A DNA stretch of 64,000 bases from the NCBI GenBank assembly GCA_963666895.2, contig CAXXNS010000005.1, positions 1 to 64,000 on the forward strand. The letters are read 5' to 3'. This document shows positions 1 through 8,969 of the stretch, piece after piece. The translations under genes and the position numbers were made by a program. Every line of letters starts with the position of its first letter. The stretch's first letter is position 1. The notes under the pieces are model-generated. The model saw only the letters and a list, made by a program, of their open reading frames with translations, did no database searches and was not told the DNA's origin. This stretch comes from G963666895 sp963666895. Its GTDB lineage: Bacteria; Desulfobacterota; Desulfovibrionia; Desulfovibrionales; Desulfovibrionaceae.

Positions 1-1857
1 TACGGCAACGCGTTCTGGGTCGGCGGTAACAGCCAGCGGAAGTTCCAGGAGGTCGCGGTCATTGAGATCAGCCGCGACGCCAACGGCAATGGTCAGGCCG
101 ACGACCCGTGGTACCTGATCCCCGGCAGCCGCGGTTTCTCCTACCCGCTGAACACGATTACCGAGGACGCCGGACAGACCAACAGCGCCGATGAGCCCTA
201 TTTCCTGATGGGCAACATCACCAACCCCAACTTCCTGGATGCCGACGCCGGTAACGATGCCGCGGAGTACAACTGGGGCTATGCCGACATGAACCCCACG
301 CTGGTTCCCTACCTGGACAACCACGTGCGCCCGGGCGACCCCTTCACCGTCGGACACGAGTTGGGCACGGGTGGCGGCGACGCCTTTGATATCGCTTGGG
401 CCGTGGACGACACGGGTGCGCCCGCCAACATCACGGAGTTCGATTTCATCCGCATCCGCGCGCTCATCGAGCGGCAGGCGGGTCCCCTGGGCTACTTCTC
501 ACCCGAGGTGGACGCGGTGGCTGACGTGGCCCCCGACGTGGACACGGACGGCGACGGCATTCTAGACGAGTTCGAGGTCCGCGTGTCCGGCACCGACCCC
601 GGCCGCCCGGAGAGCACGGTACTCCCCCTGGAAATCCCCGCCGACGAGGGCGGAAGCCCGGCGGGCGCGCTTCTCGGTACGGCGCGGGACGCGGACGGCA
701 ATCGGATTCGCCTGTACTCCGAAGGCGAACGCGACTACGGGCTCGCGCGCAGTGTGCAGGTCGACATTGAAACGCATGCGCCGGATCAGGCCGACCTGCC
801 TGCCGGCGGCCTTCTCCTGAGTGGCGCGGCGCGCACCTTCTCGCTCACGGAGACCGACTTCGTCACCGCACAGGTGGAGGACGGCGAGTTCACCATTGCC
901 TACGCTTCGAACGAGATTGCGGGGCTCGACGAGGAACAGCTTCAGCCGCTACGGCTGGACGGTACGGCCTACACGGACACGGGAATCTCGTCGGTGCAGG
1001 TACTTGGATCCGCCAACCAAGTTACGTTCAGAAGCCGCTACGCGGGCACCTTCGCGCTTGTCTCCGTGGCGGGCGCCGGCGACCCCGACAGCACGACCGG
1101 TCCGCAGGGCACCATCGTGTTGACCGCAACGCCCGCCGACGAGACGGTGGCCAACCCGGCCAATAGCGTCGCCGTCGAGAGCGAGGTGGTGCTGGACGAT
1201 CAGGCGCAACCCGTGGCCGATGGAACCTTGTTCACGGTTGCCGCGAGCCTCGGCAGTCTCGCGACGGCGGATGCGGACGCCGGCCTTGCTGGTCACCAAG
1301 TCGCCAGCAGCGGCGGCCGGGTCGCCTTCGAGATCACCGCCCCGAGCCAATCGGGCAGCAGCACGATTCAGGTTTCCAGCGTGACGGGCGCCGCCTACGG
1401 CGAGCTGGCCTACCGTTTCGTGCCCGGTCCGGCCGAGGGCCCCATCGCCTGGCAGCCCGAGGAACCGACCGACGAGGATCCCCTCACCACGGTCATGCAT
1501 GTATCGGGCATCACGGACCAGTTTGGCAACCGCGTGGCCGACGGCACGCTGTTGACGGTGACGGTGACGGGCGCCACGATCGTCTCGGGTGACGCTGATC
1601 TTGCCTTGGCAGGCCATCAGGTCCGAGTCGCGGGCGGGCAGGCCGAACTCTACGTGGAGGTGCCGGTGCTTGACGCGGACTTCATCGTCGAGACCTATCG
1701 CGACGCGGATCAGACGATCCTGCTCGACGTGCAGACCTTCAACCTTAACGAGTTCGATTTCGCCCAGATACCGGTGAGCAACGCTTGGCTGCTCGCGGCA
1801 CTCGCGCTGGGCATGGCGGTGCTTGGCGGGTGCGTCGCGCGGAGATACGCCGCATGA
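1..1857 (+). CDS. Large exported/surface protein, C-terminal part (5' end outside window)
   Basis: The frame is open from base 1, so the protein starts before the window; about 618 codons are visible. The visible part has an acidic calcium-binding type stretch (DTDGDGILDEFE, near base 540) as in thrombospondin-3 or dockerin-like repeats. Ser/Thr/Ala-rich, probably Ig-like beta-sandwich domains follow (about 1100-1740). The last ~30 residues contain IPVSNAWLLAALALGMAVLG and then basic residues (ARRYAA). This resembles a CTERM sorting tail of the IPTL/PEP class, which would place the protein at the cell surface, but the motif is not canonical. The stop overlaps the start of the next gene. Function is otherwise unknown. 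Base composition and style go with the non-Desulfovibrio part of the contig. Confidence 0.7.
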   Translation, partial: YGNAFWVGGNSQRKFQEVAVIEISRDANGNGQADDPWYLIPGSRGFSYPLNTITEDAGQTNSADEPYFLMGNITNPNFLDADAGNDAAEYNWGYADMNPTLVPYLDNHVRPGDPFTVGHELGTGGGDAFDIAWAVDDTGAPANITEFDFIRIRALIERQAGPLGYFSPEVDAVADVAPDVDTDGDGILDEFEVRVSGTDPGRPESTVLPLEIPADEGGSPAGALLGTARDADGNRIRLYSEGERDYGLARSVQVDIETHAPDQADLPAGGLLLSGAARTFSLTETDFVTAQVEDGEFTIAYASNEIAGLDEEQLQPLRLDGTAYTDTGISSVQVLGSANQVTFRSRYAGTFALVSVAGAGDPDSTTGPQGTIVLTATPADETVANPANSVAVESEVVLDDQAQPVADGTLFTVAASLGSLATADADAGLAGHQVASSGGRVAFEITAPSQSGSSTIQVSSVTGAAYGELAYRFVPGPAEGPIAWQPEEPTDEDPLTTVMHVSGITDQFGNRVADGTLLTVTVTGATIVSGDADLALAGHQVRVAGGQAELYVEVPVLDADFIVETYRDADQTILLDVQTFNLNEFDFAQIPVSNAWLLAALALGMAVLGGCVARRYAA

Positions 1858-2771
1858 CCAGCGCTCCGGCCAAAAAGGCGTCTGTTCGCCTCCGATGGTC
1901 TCGGCTGGTGTCGGGCCGTTGCGGGGAGCGCCGACGTCCCGGCCGTGTCTCCAGGCGCGGCTTCACCCTGATCGAACTACTGGTGGTGATCGCCATCATC
2001 TCGATTCTGGGCGCCATCTTGTTGCCCGCCCTCTCCCGGGCGCGGCAGAAGGCGGTGTCCGTGCAGTGCGTCAACAACCTGCGCCAACTCTACCTCGCCG
2101 TCACCATGTACGCGGGCGAGAACAATGGCCACTATGTACCGGCCGCGCCGGATATCTACGATGGTTTCGGGGGGCGCATTCGTTGGCATGGCGTACGCGA
2201 ACGGCCGGACCCATCGAGCGCTTTCGACCCCTTGGCGGGCCCGCTCGCGGAGTACCTGCCCGACGCGCGGGTGAAGGAATGCCCCGCCTTCACCGAGTTT
2301 CGGAAGGCCGGCGAGGTGGCCAATGCCTTTGAGACGGGTACCGGCGGCTATGGCTACAACATGGCCTACCTGGGAAGCATGATGTATGCCTCGACCTGGC
2401 CGGACGCCGTCACGCGAACCACCATCGACAGTCGCGTCGCCGACCCCGGTAAAACGATCATGTTCGCCGATGCCGCGCTCCCGCAGGCGGACCATATCAT
2501 CGAATACGGTTTCCTCGAGCCGCCCTACTACGTGACCAACGAATACCCCAAAGGCGCCAGCGATTGGGGCTACACGGCGCCGAGCATTCACTTCCGTCAC
2601 TTCGGCCGGGCCAACGTGATGTGGTGCGATGGACACGTGACGAGCGAGAAGTGGGGGTGGGCGCCGGAGACCAACGTCTACGACGGCAGCAACTACCGCC
2701 AGGCCGTCGGCTGGTTCGGCCCGAAGAACAATTCCCTCTTCGACTGCCAGGAGAAGGGCGGCTACGAGTAG
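1854..2771 (+). CDS. Pseudopilin-like protein with H-X9-DG C-terminal motif
   Basis: The start is the ATG that overlaps the previous stop (ATGA arrangement), giving 305 aa. A basic leader ends in RRG, followed by FTLIELLVVIAIISILGAIL, a classic type IV prepilin/type II pseudopilin N-terminus with cleavage before Phe. Near the C-terminus is HFGRANVMWCDGH, which fits the 'prepilin-type processing-associated H-X9-DG' signature. Such proteins are greatly expanded in Planctomycetota, Lentisphaerota and Hydrogenedentota and are not usual in Desulfovibrio. They are thought to be exported by pseudopilus-type machinery; individual roles are unknown. Confidence 0.85.
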   Translation: MTSAPAKKASVRLRWSRLVSGRCGERRRPGRVSRRGFTLIELLVVIAIISILGAILLPALSRARQKAVSVQCVNNLRQLYLAVTMYAGENNGHYVPAAPDIYDGFGGRIRWHGVRERPDPSSAFDPLAGPLAEYLPDARVKECPAFTEFRKAGEVANAFETGTGGYGYNMAYLGSMMYASTWPDAVTRTTIDSRVADPGKTIMFADAALPQADHIIEYGFLEPPYYVTNEYPKGASDWGYTAPSIHFRHFGRANVMWCDGHVTSEKWGWAPETNVYDGSNYRQAVGWFGPKNNSLFDCQEKGGYE

Positions 2772-2783
2772 CGGCTGCGCGCC

Positions 2784-3473
2784 TCAGCGAAGCAGTTCGC
2801 GCAGATCACCGAGGTCGTCGATCGAGGGCCCGGCCCAAGTCTCAACGTCCTCGCGCACGGCGTCGTAGGCGTTGCTCAGATCCACGTGAAGCAGCACCGG
2901 ATCGAGACCGCAGCGCGCCGCGCCGCTGAGTTCGCCATCGCTTCCGTCGCCCACGTAGAGCGTCTCCTCGGGCCGCAGGTCCAGTGCGGCAAGGGCATGC
3001 TGGTAGATGGCGGCCGCGGGCTTCGTCACCCCAACGCGGCAACTGAAGGCACAACAGGAGAAGTACGCGCTCAACGGGCTTCCCGGCCAGAGCAGCGGAA
3101 CGTCCAGCGCGCAGTTGGTCACCAGACCAAGCCGTAATCCGGCGGCCCGAAGCCATTGCAGCGTCTCGATGGCGCCCGCCGCCGGCATCAGGCTCACGCG
3201 CGTGAAACGGTGGTAGATCGCCTCTGCTTCGGAAAGCGACTCCGGGGAGACAACCCCGCCGGCGTTTCGCGCGACCGCGCCGAGGTTCTCGGCGATGGAG
3301 GCGAAACCACCCCGGCTGCGCGCGCCATAGGTTTCGCCCCATTCCCGGTGGCACGCCGCCTCATTGATGCCCAGGTGCCTGGCGCAGGCGCCGATGGTCT
3401 CCCGATGCGCGTCCATCGGAAAGGGAGGCACAAGCGTCCCAAACAGGTCGAAGAGAATGCCTTTGTAGCCCAA
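2784..3473 (-). CDS. HAD-superfamily hydrolase
   Basis: 229 aa, convergent with the preceding pseudopilin gene. The N-terminus GILFDLFGTL is HAD motif I, with Asp9 as nucleophile; Phe replaces the usual second Asp (DLFGT instead of DxDGT), as in haloacid-dehalogenase-like and some phosphatase members. Motif II is in LGLVTNCA, a lysine follows in VGVTKP, and motif III/IV is LYVGDGSDGE. The helical cap between motifs I and II fits subclass I. The substrate cannot be read from sequence. It lies in the non-Desulfovibrio part of the contig. Confidence 0.85.
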   Translation of the reverse strand: MGYKGILFDLFGTLVPPFPMDAHRETIGACARHLGINEAACHREWGETYGARSRGGFASIAENLGAVARNAGGVVSPESLSEAEAIYHRFTRVSLMPAAGAIETLQWLRAAGLRLGLVTNCALDVPLLWPGSPLSAYFSCCAFSCRVGVTKPAAAIYQHALAALDLRPEETLYVGDGSDGELSGAARCGLDPVLLHVDLSNAYDAVREDVETWAGPSIDDLGDLRELLR

Positions 3474-3595
3474 ACCGTGCCTCCTCTCGTTCCAGACGTC
3501 GGCTCAAACTCCCTGATCCCGAGGGGGTTCTGACCAACGCGCCGGGAAACGCGGTTGGCACGCCTGCAGCGATTGTGGCGCGGAGCACCCAAGCC

Positions 3596-4059
3596 GTCAT
3601 CCCCGCGAAGGCGGGGATCCAGCCCCTGTCCACGCCGCTTCCGTTCCATGCCTCTGGACTCCCGCCTTCGCGCCTGTCGATTTACTCATCAATGACCACC
3701 AATCTCCTACCACTTTGTAGTATCCATATCTTCGGGAACAATGTGGGACAGCCGCCCTGTGGGCCGTACTCGGCCCTGAATCCCCAGACGGCTGTGGAGC
3801 CGGTAGGCTCCAGCGACGCGTCCAATCCGGACGTTGCCCCAGCGGAGGGTACATAGCTCATATCGCGGTCATTCTCGCGTTTTGAGGTGGTTTGAGGCCT
3901 GTCGGCCTCACAGCCGGGGGCGGCTGTGCCACATTCGGGACACTCGCTGGGGGGAGGCAACTGGTTGATCGTGAGCTCCCCGTATGGTTTTGCGGAAGCC
4001 ATTCCTACGAGGCGGTAGCCTCCAGCGACTAAATCGACAGGCCCCTTCGCGGGAATGAC
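3596..4059. repeat. Gene-poor stretch flanked by inverted REP-like repeats
   Basis: No convincing gene lies between 3474 and 4263. A palindromic unit at 3596-3620 (GTCATCCCCGCGAAGG followed by its own complement) recurs inverted at 4044-4059 as CCTTCGCGGGAATGAC. A second inverted pair, GCCTGTCGATTTA at 3672-3684 and TAAATCGACAGGC at 4030-4042, lies just inside. The structure resembles a REP/BIME or miniature inverted-repeat element. Short ORFs here are translations of the palindrome. Confidence 0.6.
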
Positions 4060-4263
4060 GATCAGAGGCGGTGCGAGGTGCCAATCTCAGTTCCACCGGG
4101 ATCTGGAAGTCTGCGGCTATCTTTGCCATAGCTGGGTTGTCCCATGCAACGGGTGCGATTCGGCAAGCCCCGCAATTCCGTAGAAATTCACTCTTGCATT
4201 CTACGTCGCAAAGCTGTATACTCGTATAAACGGAAGCACGGGGAACGGAGAAGGGAAGCCGGG

Positions 4264-5322
4264 ATGAAGCGCGTTCAGGGATTCACGCTCGTCGAACTGT
4301 TGGTCGTTGTTGCCGTCATCGGCGTGCTTGCCGCCATCCTCATGCCCGCCCTCGCCCGCGCCCGCGAGGCCACGCACCGAACCAGCTGCGCCAGCAACCT
4401 CAAGCAGTGGGGCCTCATCATGAAGCTCTACGCGTCCGAGGACGCCGACGGGCGTTACCCGCGCCGGGGCATGCACACCAACCGGGAATTCCCTGTTCTG
4501 GGCATCGAGGCGGACGGGTTGTACCCGGAGTACTGGACCGACCCGAGCATCTGGCGTTGTCCCGCCGACATGGGGGACACCGGCGAAATGGGGCCGGCTT
4601 GGGGAATCGAGGGTAATCTCCTCGACCAGGTCGCCCGGATCGAGGCGGCCGGCGCCGAGAATCGGGACTGCTTCCTGAGCATGCTGAGCCTGGCGCCGTC
4701 GTACATCTATGTCCCGTGGCACGTTCGCACCGGCTCGGAACTGGTCGATGCGCACATGAGCTTGGGACTCGCCCCCGAGCGTTCGGCGTCGGTGCAGCGG
4801 GTCATCTTGCCTGGCGCGCGCGGCAACAAGGACCGGCTCTGCCACCCCACTTCCGATGACACCGTGCGGCTTCCCTACGAGATCCGGGTAACTGATTTTG
4901 GCGTTTCGGCCATCGGTTCAGCGACTGCCACGGTGCCCAGCGTGCGCGGCACGAACGACGATGGCAGCCCCCTGCCCAGCCAGTACCTGGCCTTGCGGGA
5001 GGGGGGAGAGCGCCACGGCCTGGACGACGTGAACAGCCGCCGCGCCTCGCGCGCCGCGCAGAGCAACACGGTGGTGATGTTCGACGCGTGGAACGAGGGC
5101 GACGGGAGCGTCAACACGTGGGCGACCCTCGGCGATACCTCCGCGGCCCATCGTTTCAACCACATTCCAGGCGGAGCCAACGTACTCTTCATGGACGGCC
5201 ACGTGGCGTTCGTGCCGCTCCATGGCCGCTTTCCTCTGTTGACCCAAGACGACTATCGTGCGGACAGTCTCGCCGGGCAACACTGGCGCACCCAGGTTGC
5301 CCTGTTTGGCGGCTGGGGCTAG
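4264..5322 (+). CDS. Second pseudopilin-like protein with H-Xn-DG motif
   Basis: 352 aa from the ATG at 4264, with purine-rich sequence upstream; longer in-frame starts lack a ribosome site and would bury the leader. The N-terminus is MKRVQG then FTLVELLVVVAVIGVLAAIL, a type IV prepilin signal with a short basic leader. Near the C-terminus is HIPGGANVLFMDGHV, a slightly stretched form (H-X10-DG) of the H-X9-DG signature. It is a paralogue in style of the gene at 1854-2771 and probably an exported pseudopilus-type protein. Specific role unknown. Confidence 0.85.
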   Translation: MKRVQGFTLVELLVVVAVIGVLAAILMPALARAREATHRTSCASNLKQWGLIMKLYASEDADGRYPRRGMHTNREFPVLGIEADGLYPEYWTDPSIWRCPADMGDTGEMGPAWGIEGNLLDQVARIEAAGAENRDCFLSMLSLAPSYIYVPWHVRTGSELVDAHMSLGLAPERSASVQRVILPGARGNKDRLCHPTSDDTVRLPYEIRVTDFGVSAIGSATATVPSVRGTNDDGSPLPSQYLALREGGERHGLDDVNSRRASRAAQSNTVVMFDAWNEGDGSVNTWATLGDTSAAHRFNHIPGGANVLFMDGHVAFVPLHGRFPLLTQDDYRADSLAGQHWRTQVALFGGWG

Positions 5323-5398
5323 CTTCATCGATCCCTCGCTTGGCGGACCCGACGCGGCAACGCCCCGCCGCGCCGCGGCCCGCCAGGCATCTCTCCCC

Positions 5399-5427
5399 GC
5401 CCCGGCGCTCCCCACGCCGGGGCATTT
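5399..5427 (+). terminator. Probable intrinsic terminator
   Basis: GCCCCGGCG and CGCCGGGGC form a perfect 9-bp stem with a 7-nt loop, followed by CATTT. It lies about 80 nt after the pseudopilin stop at 5322. Confidence 0.5.
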
Positions 5428-5508
5428 CTGTGCCAAGCCACGGTCTGCACGCCGCCGCACCCATCCACCTCGCTCGTTCTTTACTTCGCTTGGGCCAGTC
5501 CCGTTCGG

Positions 5509-6075
5509 CTACTCGATGCCCTTCGTCCGGCGGATGACCTCGGCCACAAGATGGGTCATGCTGCCGGCCCGCGTCTCCGGCACGATGGTCTTCGGGTAGT
5601 CGTACCAGCTCTGCACGATGTAGCGGTCGGGCCGGCCGCCCGCGCCGTGGTAGAGGTCCAGGTACTTGAGCGTGTTCTCGGAGAACAACGCATCGGACGT
5701 ACCGCCCCCAATCTGGCAGTTGATGATAAGGTTGAAGTCCAGCTTCTCCGACCGCGCATAGCGTTCCAGATCGCGCACCCGCTCGACCCAGTCAGTGTCG
5801 CCCGCGCCCAGACAGGCGCCCACGGCGGCCATGAGCTTGACGTCGCCGCCGCCCATGACGCCGATGAGGTAGGGGGGGAGCATGACGCCCAGGCCGATGG
5901 CCAGGCCGATGAGGCTGAAGCCCAGGCCGTCCAGTCCGCCGGTCACGCCGTGGAAAGCGAGTCCGGCCAAGGCCAGGGTGAAGGTGAGCCAGTTGGGAAT
6001 TCTTTGGTCCTTGAGGTCGGTGACCACCGCGATGATGAGTGCGGCAAGGACAAGTATGGCGATGTAGAGATTCAT
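5509..6075 (-). pseudogene. cpaA: Chimeric ORF: prepilin peptidase CpaA/TadV N-terminus fused to unrelated sequence
   Basis: The first ~90 codons (6075 down to about 5805) are a normal TadV/CpaA A24-type prepilin peptidase. They show hydrophobic helices, an early catalytic Asp in VVTDLKDQRIPN and the conserved GGGDVKLMAAVG with the second catalytic Asp. From about residue 91 the protein becomes hydrophilic and unrelated (TDWVERVRDLERYARSEKL and onward), with no membrane helices where the peptidase should continue. The tail matches the style of the leftmost 5.8 kb. The Flp pilins upstream on the same strand confirm that this was a tad locus. I infer an assembly joint inside cpaA near 5,805, which removes the rest of cpaA and all downstream tad genes. 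Confidence 0.75.
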
Positions 6076-6138
6076 GTGCCCCCCAAAAATGTTTTTGCGG
6101 TTTCCGTTTCCTCTCCGCCTCCCTTGTTGGAGAGGAAA

Positions 6139-6172
6139 CGGGGCCCGGGCTCGTCAGGTGTCCCGGGCCCCG
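6139..6172 (-). terminator. Strong GC hairpin between flp and cpaA (attenuator-like)
   Basis: CGGGGCCCGGG and CCCGGGCCCCG form an 11-bp perfect stem with a 12-nt loop. On the minus strand it is followed by GTTTCC, a poor U-tract. Its position between abundant pilin genes and cpaA suggests partial termination or mRNA 3'-end protection, as in many flp-tad operons. Confidence 0.5.
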
Positions 6173-6201
6173 CTTCTTGCGATGCTGCGATCGCCCGGCG
6201 T

Positions 6202-6378
6202 TTAGCTGCCGGCGCCCTGCATGGCCGTGGCCACGCTGGAGAAGGTGCCGGAGACCTGGGTGCCCAGGGCCTGCACCGAAACGATGATGGCAGCCGCGAT
6301 CAGGGCCGCGATCAGACCATACTCCAGGGCGGTGACGCCTTCGTCGTCCTTGAACAGATTCATAAGCTTGCGAGTCAT
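6202..6378 (-). CDS. flp: Flp/Fap-type pilin (second copy)
   Basis: 58 aa starting MTRKLMNLFKDDEGVTALEYG; the ATG at 6378 is chosen because GGAG lies 7 nt upstream. This is the major subunit of a Tad/Flp type IVb pilus. The prepilin peptidase cuts after the Gly in DDEG, leaving the conserved Glu of ALEYGLIAALIAAAII in the mature hydrophobic helix. It is almost identical to the pilin encoded just upstream (6409-6585), differing mainly in Met/His and Val/Ile changes, which indicates recent tandem duplication. It is co-transcribed with that gene from the sigma-54 promoter at 6667-6682. Confidence 0.95.
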   Translation of the reverse strand: MTRKLMNLFKDDEGVTALEYGLIAALIAAAIIVSVQALGTQVSGTFSSVATAMQGAGS

Positions 6379-6408
6379 GACGTGCTCCATTTTTTGGTTG
6401 GTTGATGT

Positions 6409-6585
6409 TTAGCTGCCGGCGCCCTGCATGGCCGTGGCCACACCGGAGAAGGTGCCGGAGACCTGAGTGCCCAGAGCCTGGACGGAGATGATGATGGCGG
6501 CCGCGATCAGGGCCGCGATCAGACCGTACTCCAGGGCGGTAACGCCTTCGTCGTCCTTGAACAGATGCATCAGCTTGCGGATCAT
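6409..6585 (-). CDS. flp: Flp/Fap-type pilin (first copy)
   Basis: 58 aa starting MIRKLMHLFKDDEGVTALEYG. The ATG at 6585 follows a GGAGGA ribosome site; the longer open frame upstream is not pilin-like. Class IVb Flp prepilin with a short leader ending in Gly, conserved Glu5 of the mature form, and a short hydrophobic helix. It is the first gene after a consensus sigma-54 promoter, so transcription should depend on RpoN and an enhancer-binding protein, most likely the regulator encoded immediately upstream (6957-8333). A long AT-rich leader precedes it. Confidence 0.95.
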   Translation of the reverse strand: MIRKLMHLFKDDEGVTALEYGLIAALIAAAIIISVQALGTQVSGTFSGVATAMQGAGS

Positions 6586-6666
6586 TGTGTCCTCCAAAAA
6601 AATGTTGTCGTACCGTTCTTGCCTTGCCCTCGCCGGGGTTGTTTCCATATGCCGATGCCCCCTAAA

Positions 6667-6682
6667 AGCAACCCGCGTGCCA
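6667..6682 (-). promoter_or_regulatory. Sigma-54 promoter for the flp pilin genes
   Basis: On the minus strand the sequence reads TGGCAC-GCGGG-TTGCT, a full match to the -24/-12 consensus TGGCAC-N5-TTGCW with correct spacing. The predicted start site is near 6655, about 70 nt before the first flp ATG. The gene directly upstream on the same strand encodes a sigma-54 activator. Confidence 0.85.
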
Positions 6683-6849
6683 TTTGGTGTTCCAGTCGAT
6701 AAAAATTTTTTGAAATTTATTTTAAAACAAATGGTTATGGTGATTACGAACAAGGCCGCCCCAGTCCGGGGCTGCGAGGAAAGGGGCCCGGAATTCATTT
6801 TTCATGAATCCAAAGGCGGGCGGCGGCAGGAAGGATGGAAATAGGAAGA

Positions 6850-6882
6850 TGAAGTATATTATATTGTTAAGCTAGTACTTCA
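6850..6882. promoter_or_regulatory. Inverted repeat upstream of the flp promoter (candidate enhancer site)
   Basis: TGAAGTA at 6850-6856 and TACTTCA at 6876-6882 are perfect inverted arms in an AT-rich stretch about 170-200 bp upstream of the sigma-54 promoter. That is a typical distance for binding of an NtrC-class activator. It could instead be the 3' end of the regulator transcript. Confidence 0.35.
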
Positions 6883-6956
6883 AAAAAAATGAATCAGTGT
6901 TTTTGCAAGGCTGGAAGGGAGTTATGCCCGGAGGGGCCGATTGGCCGGGGCGCGGC

Positions 6957-8333
<1,377 letters not shown>

Positions 8334-8462
8334 CACACACCTCTTGGATGCACGATACCCTGATCCGGGGGAATGATCCATAAAAAATGAATCCTTGATC
8401 GCTTTTTTGTGGTGGGCCGGAGAGGGCCCGTTGGAATGAAAAAATATAAATTGTTATAAATC

Positions 8463-8499
8463 AAGTAGATATCAATTCATAAGCCGTGAATTACTACTT
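8463..8499. promoter_or_regulatory. Nested inverted repeats abutting the minor-pilin promoter
   Basis: AATTCA (8474-8479) and TGAATT (8487-8492) form a perfect inverted pair; AAGTAG (8463-8468) and CTACTT (8494-8499) form an outer pair. The outer arms share the AAGTA/TACTT core of the repeat upstream of the flp promoter. The element directly adjoins the -24 box, so it could be a regulator site or a structural element. Confidence 0.3.
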
Positions 8500-8515
8500 T
8501 GGCATGACGGTTGCT
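8500..8515 (+). promoter_or_regulatory. Sigma-54 promoter for the TadE-TadG-TadE operon
   Basis: TGGCAT-GACGG-TTGCT matches the -24/-12 consensus (one mismatch in the first box) with exact spacing. The predicted start is near 8527, about 50 nt before the first gene. Confidence 0.8.
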
Positions 8516-8579
8516 TATGGAAGTGCAGGCATCGAGGAAAGTTCACGGAAGTTCAAACGAACCAGCGAAGGAGACGGTC

Positions 8580-8969
8580 ATGGGGAAGCGGAACGACAAG
8601 CAGCGCGGATTGGTGGCCATGGAACTGGCCATGATTCTGCCGGTGCTCATGCTCTTCTTCCTCCTGCTGGTGGAGGGCGCCAACGCCATGCGCGTTTATT
8701 CGGTGCTCAAGGAAGCCAGCCGAGAGGGTGCGCGCATGGTGCTGCGCGACGGTGACACCAACCAAGTGTCGACCCTGATCGACTCGCTGCTTCACGACCT
8801 TCCGGATACCGAGCTTACCACCAATATCACCACGGACGCCGCTGCCGGGTCCATCACCGTCGAGGTGGTCTATGAATACCAGTCGTTCTACGGGTACAAC
8901 CCCGCTCTGGAAGCGTTTGACGAGGATCCTTTCATCCTCCGCGTCCAGACAACCATGCCGCTTCCGTAA
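8580..8969 (+). CDS. TadE-like minor pilin/pseudopilin
   Basis: 129 aa from the ATG at 8580, preceded by GAAGGAG; alternative upstream starts fall inside the promoter. The N-terminus has a basic leader and the TadE-type signature QRGLVAMELAMILPVLMLFF, with Glu five residues into the hydrophobic helix. This is followed by the TadE-typical segment YSVLKEASREGARMVLRDG. It is likely a minor pilin or pilus assembly factor of the Tad system, inner-membrane anchored and exported. It is the first gene of a three-gene operon; its 3' end overlaps the next frame. Confidence 0.88.
   Translation: MGKRNDKQRGLVAMELAMILPVLMLFFLLLVEGANAMRVYSVLKEASREGARMVLRDGDTNQVSTLIDSLLHDLPDTELTTNITTDAAAGSITVEVVYEYQSFYGYNPALEAFDEDPFILRVQTTMPLP

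Noticed and set aside
3361..3633. Short ORF encoding ...RGWIPAFAGMT
   Set aside because: This peptide is the well-known translation of a widespread palindromic repeat; the DNA is the repeat at 3596-3620 and not a gene.
1..5800. Horizontal transfer of planctomycete-like genes into Desulfovibrio
   Set aside because: The switch occurs mid-codon-frame inside cpaA without mobile-element or repeat signatures; an assembly joint is the simpler explanation.
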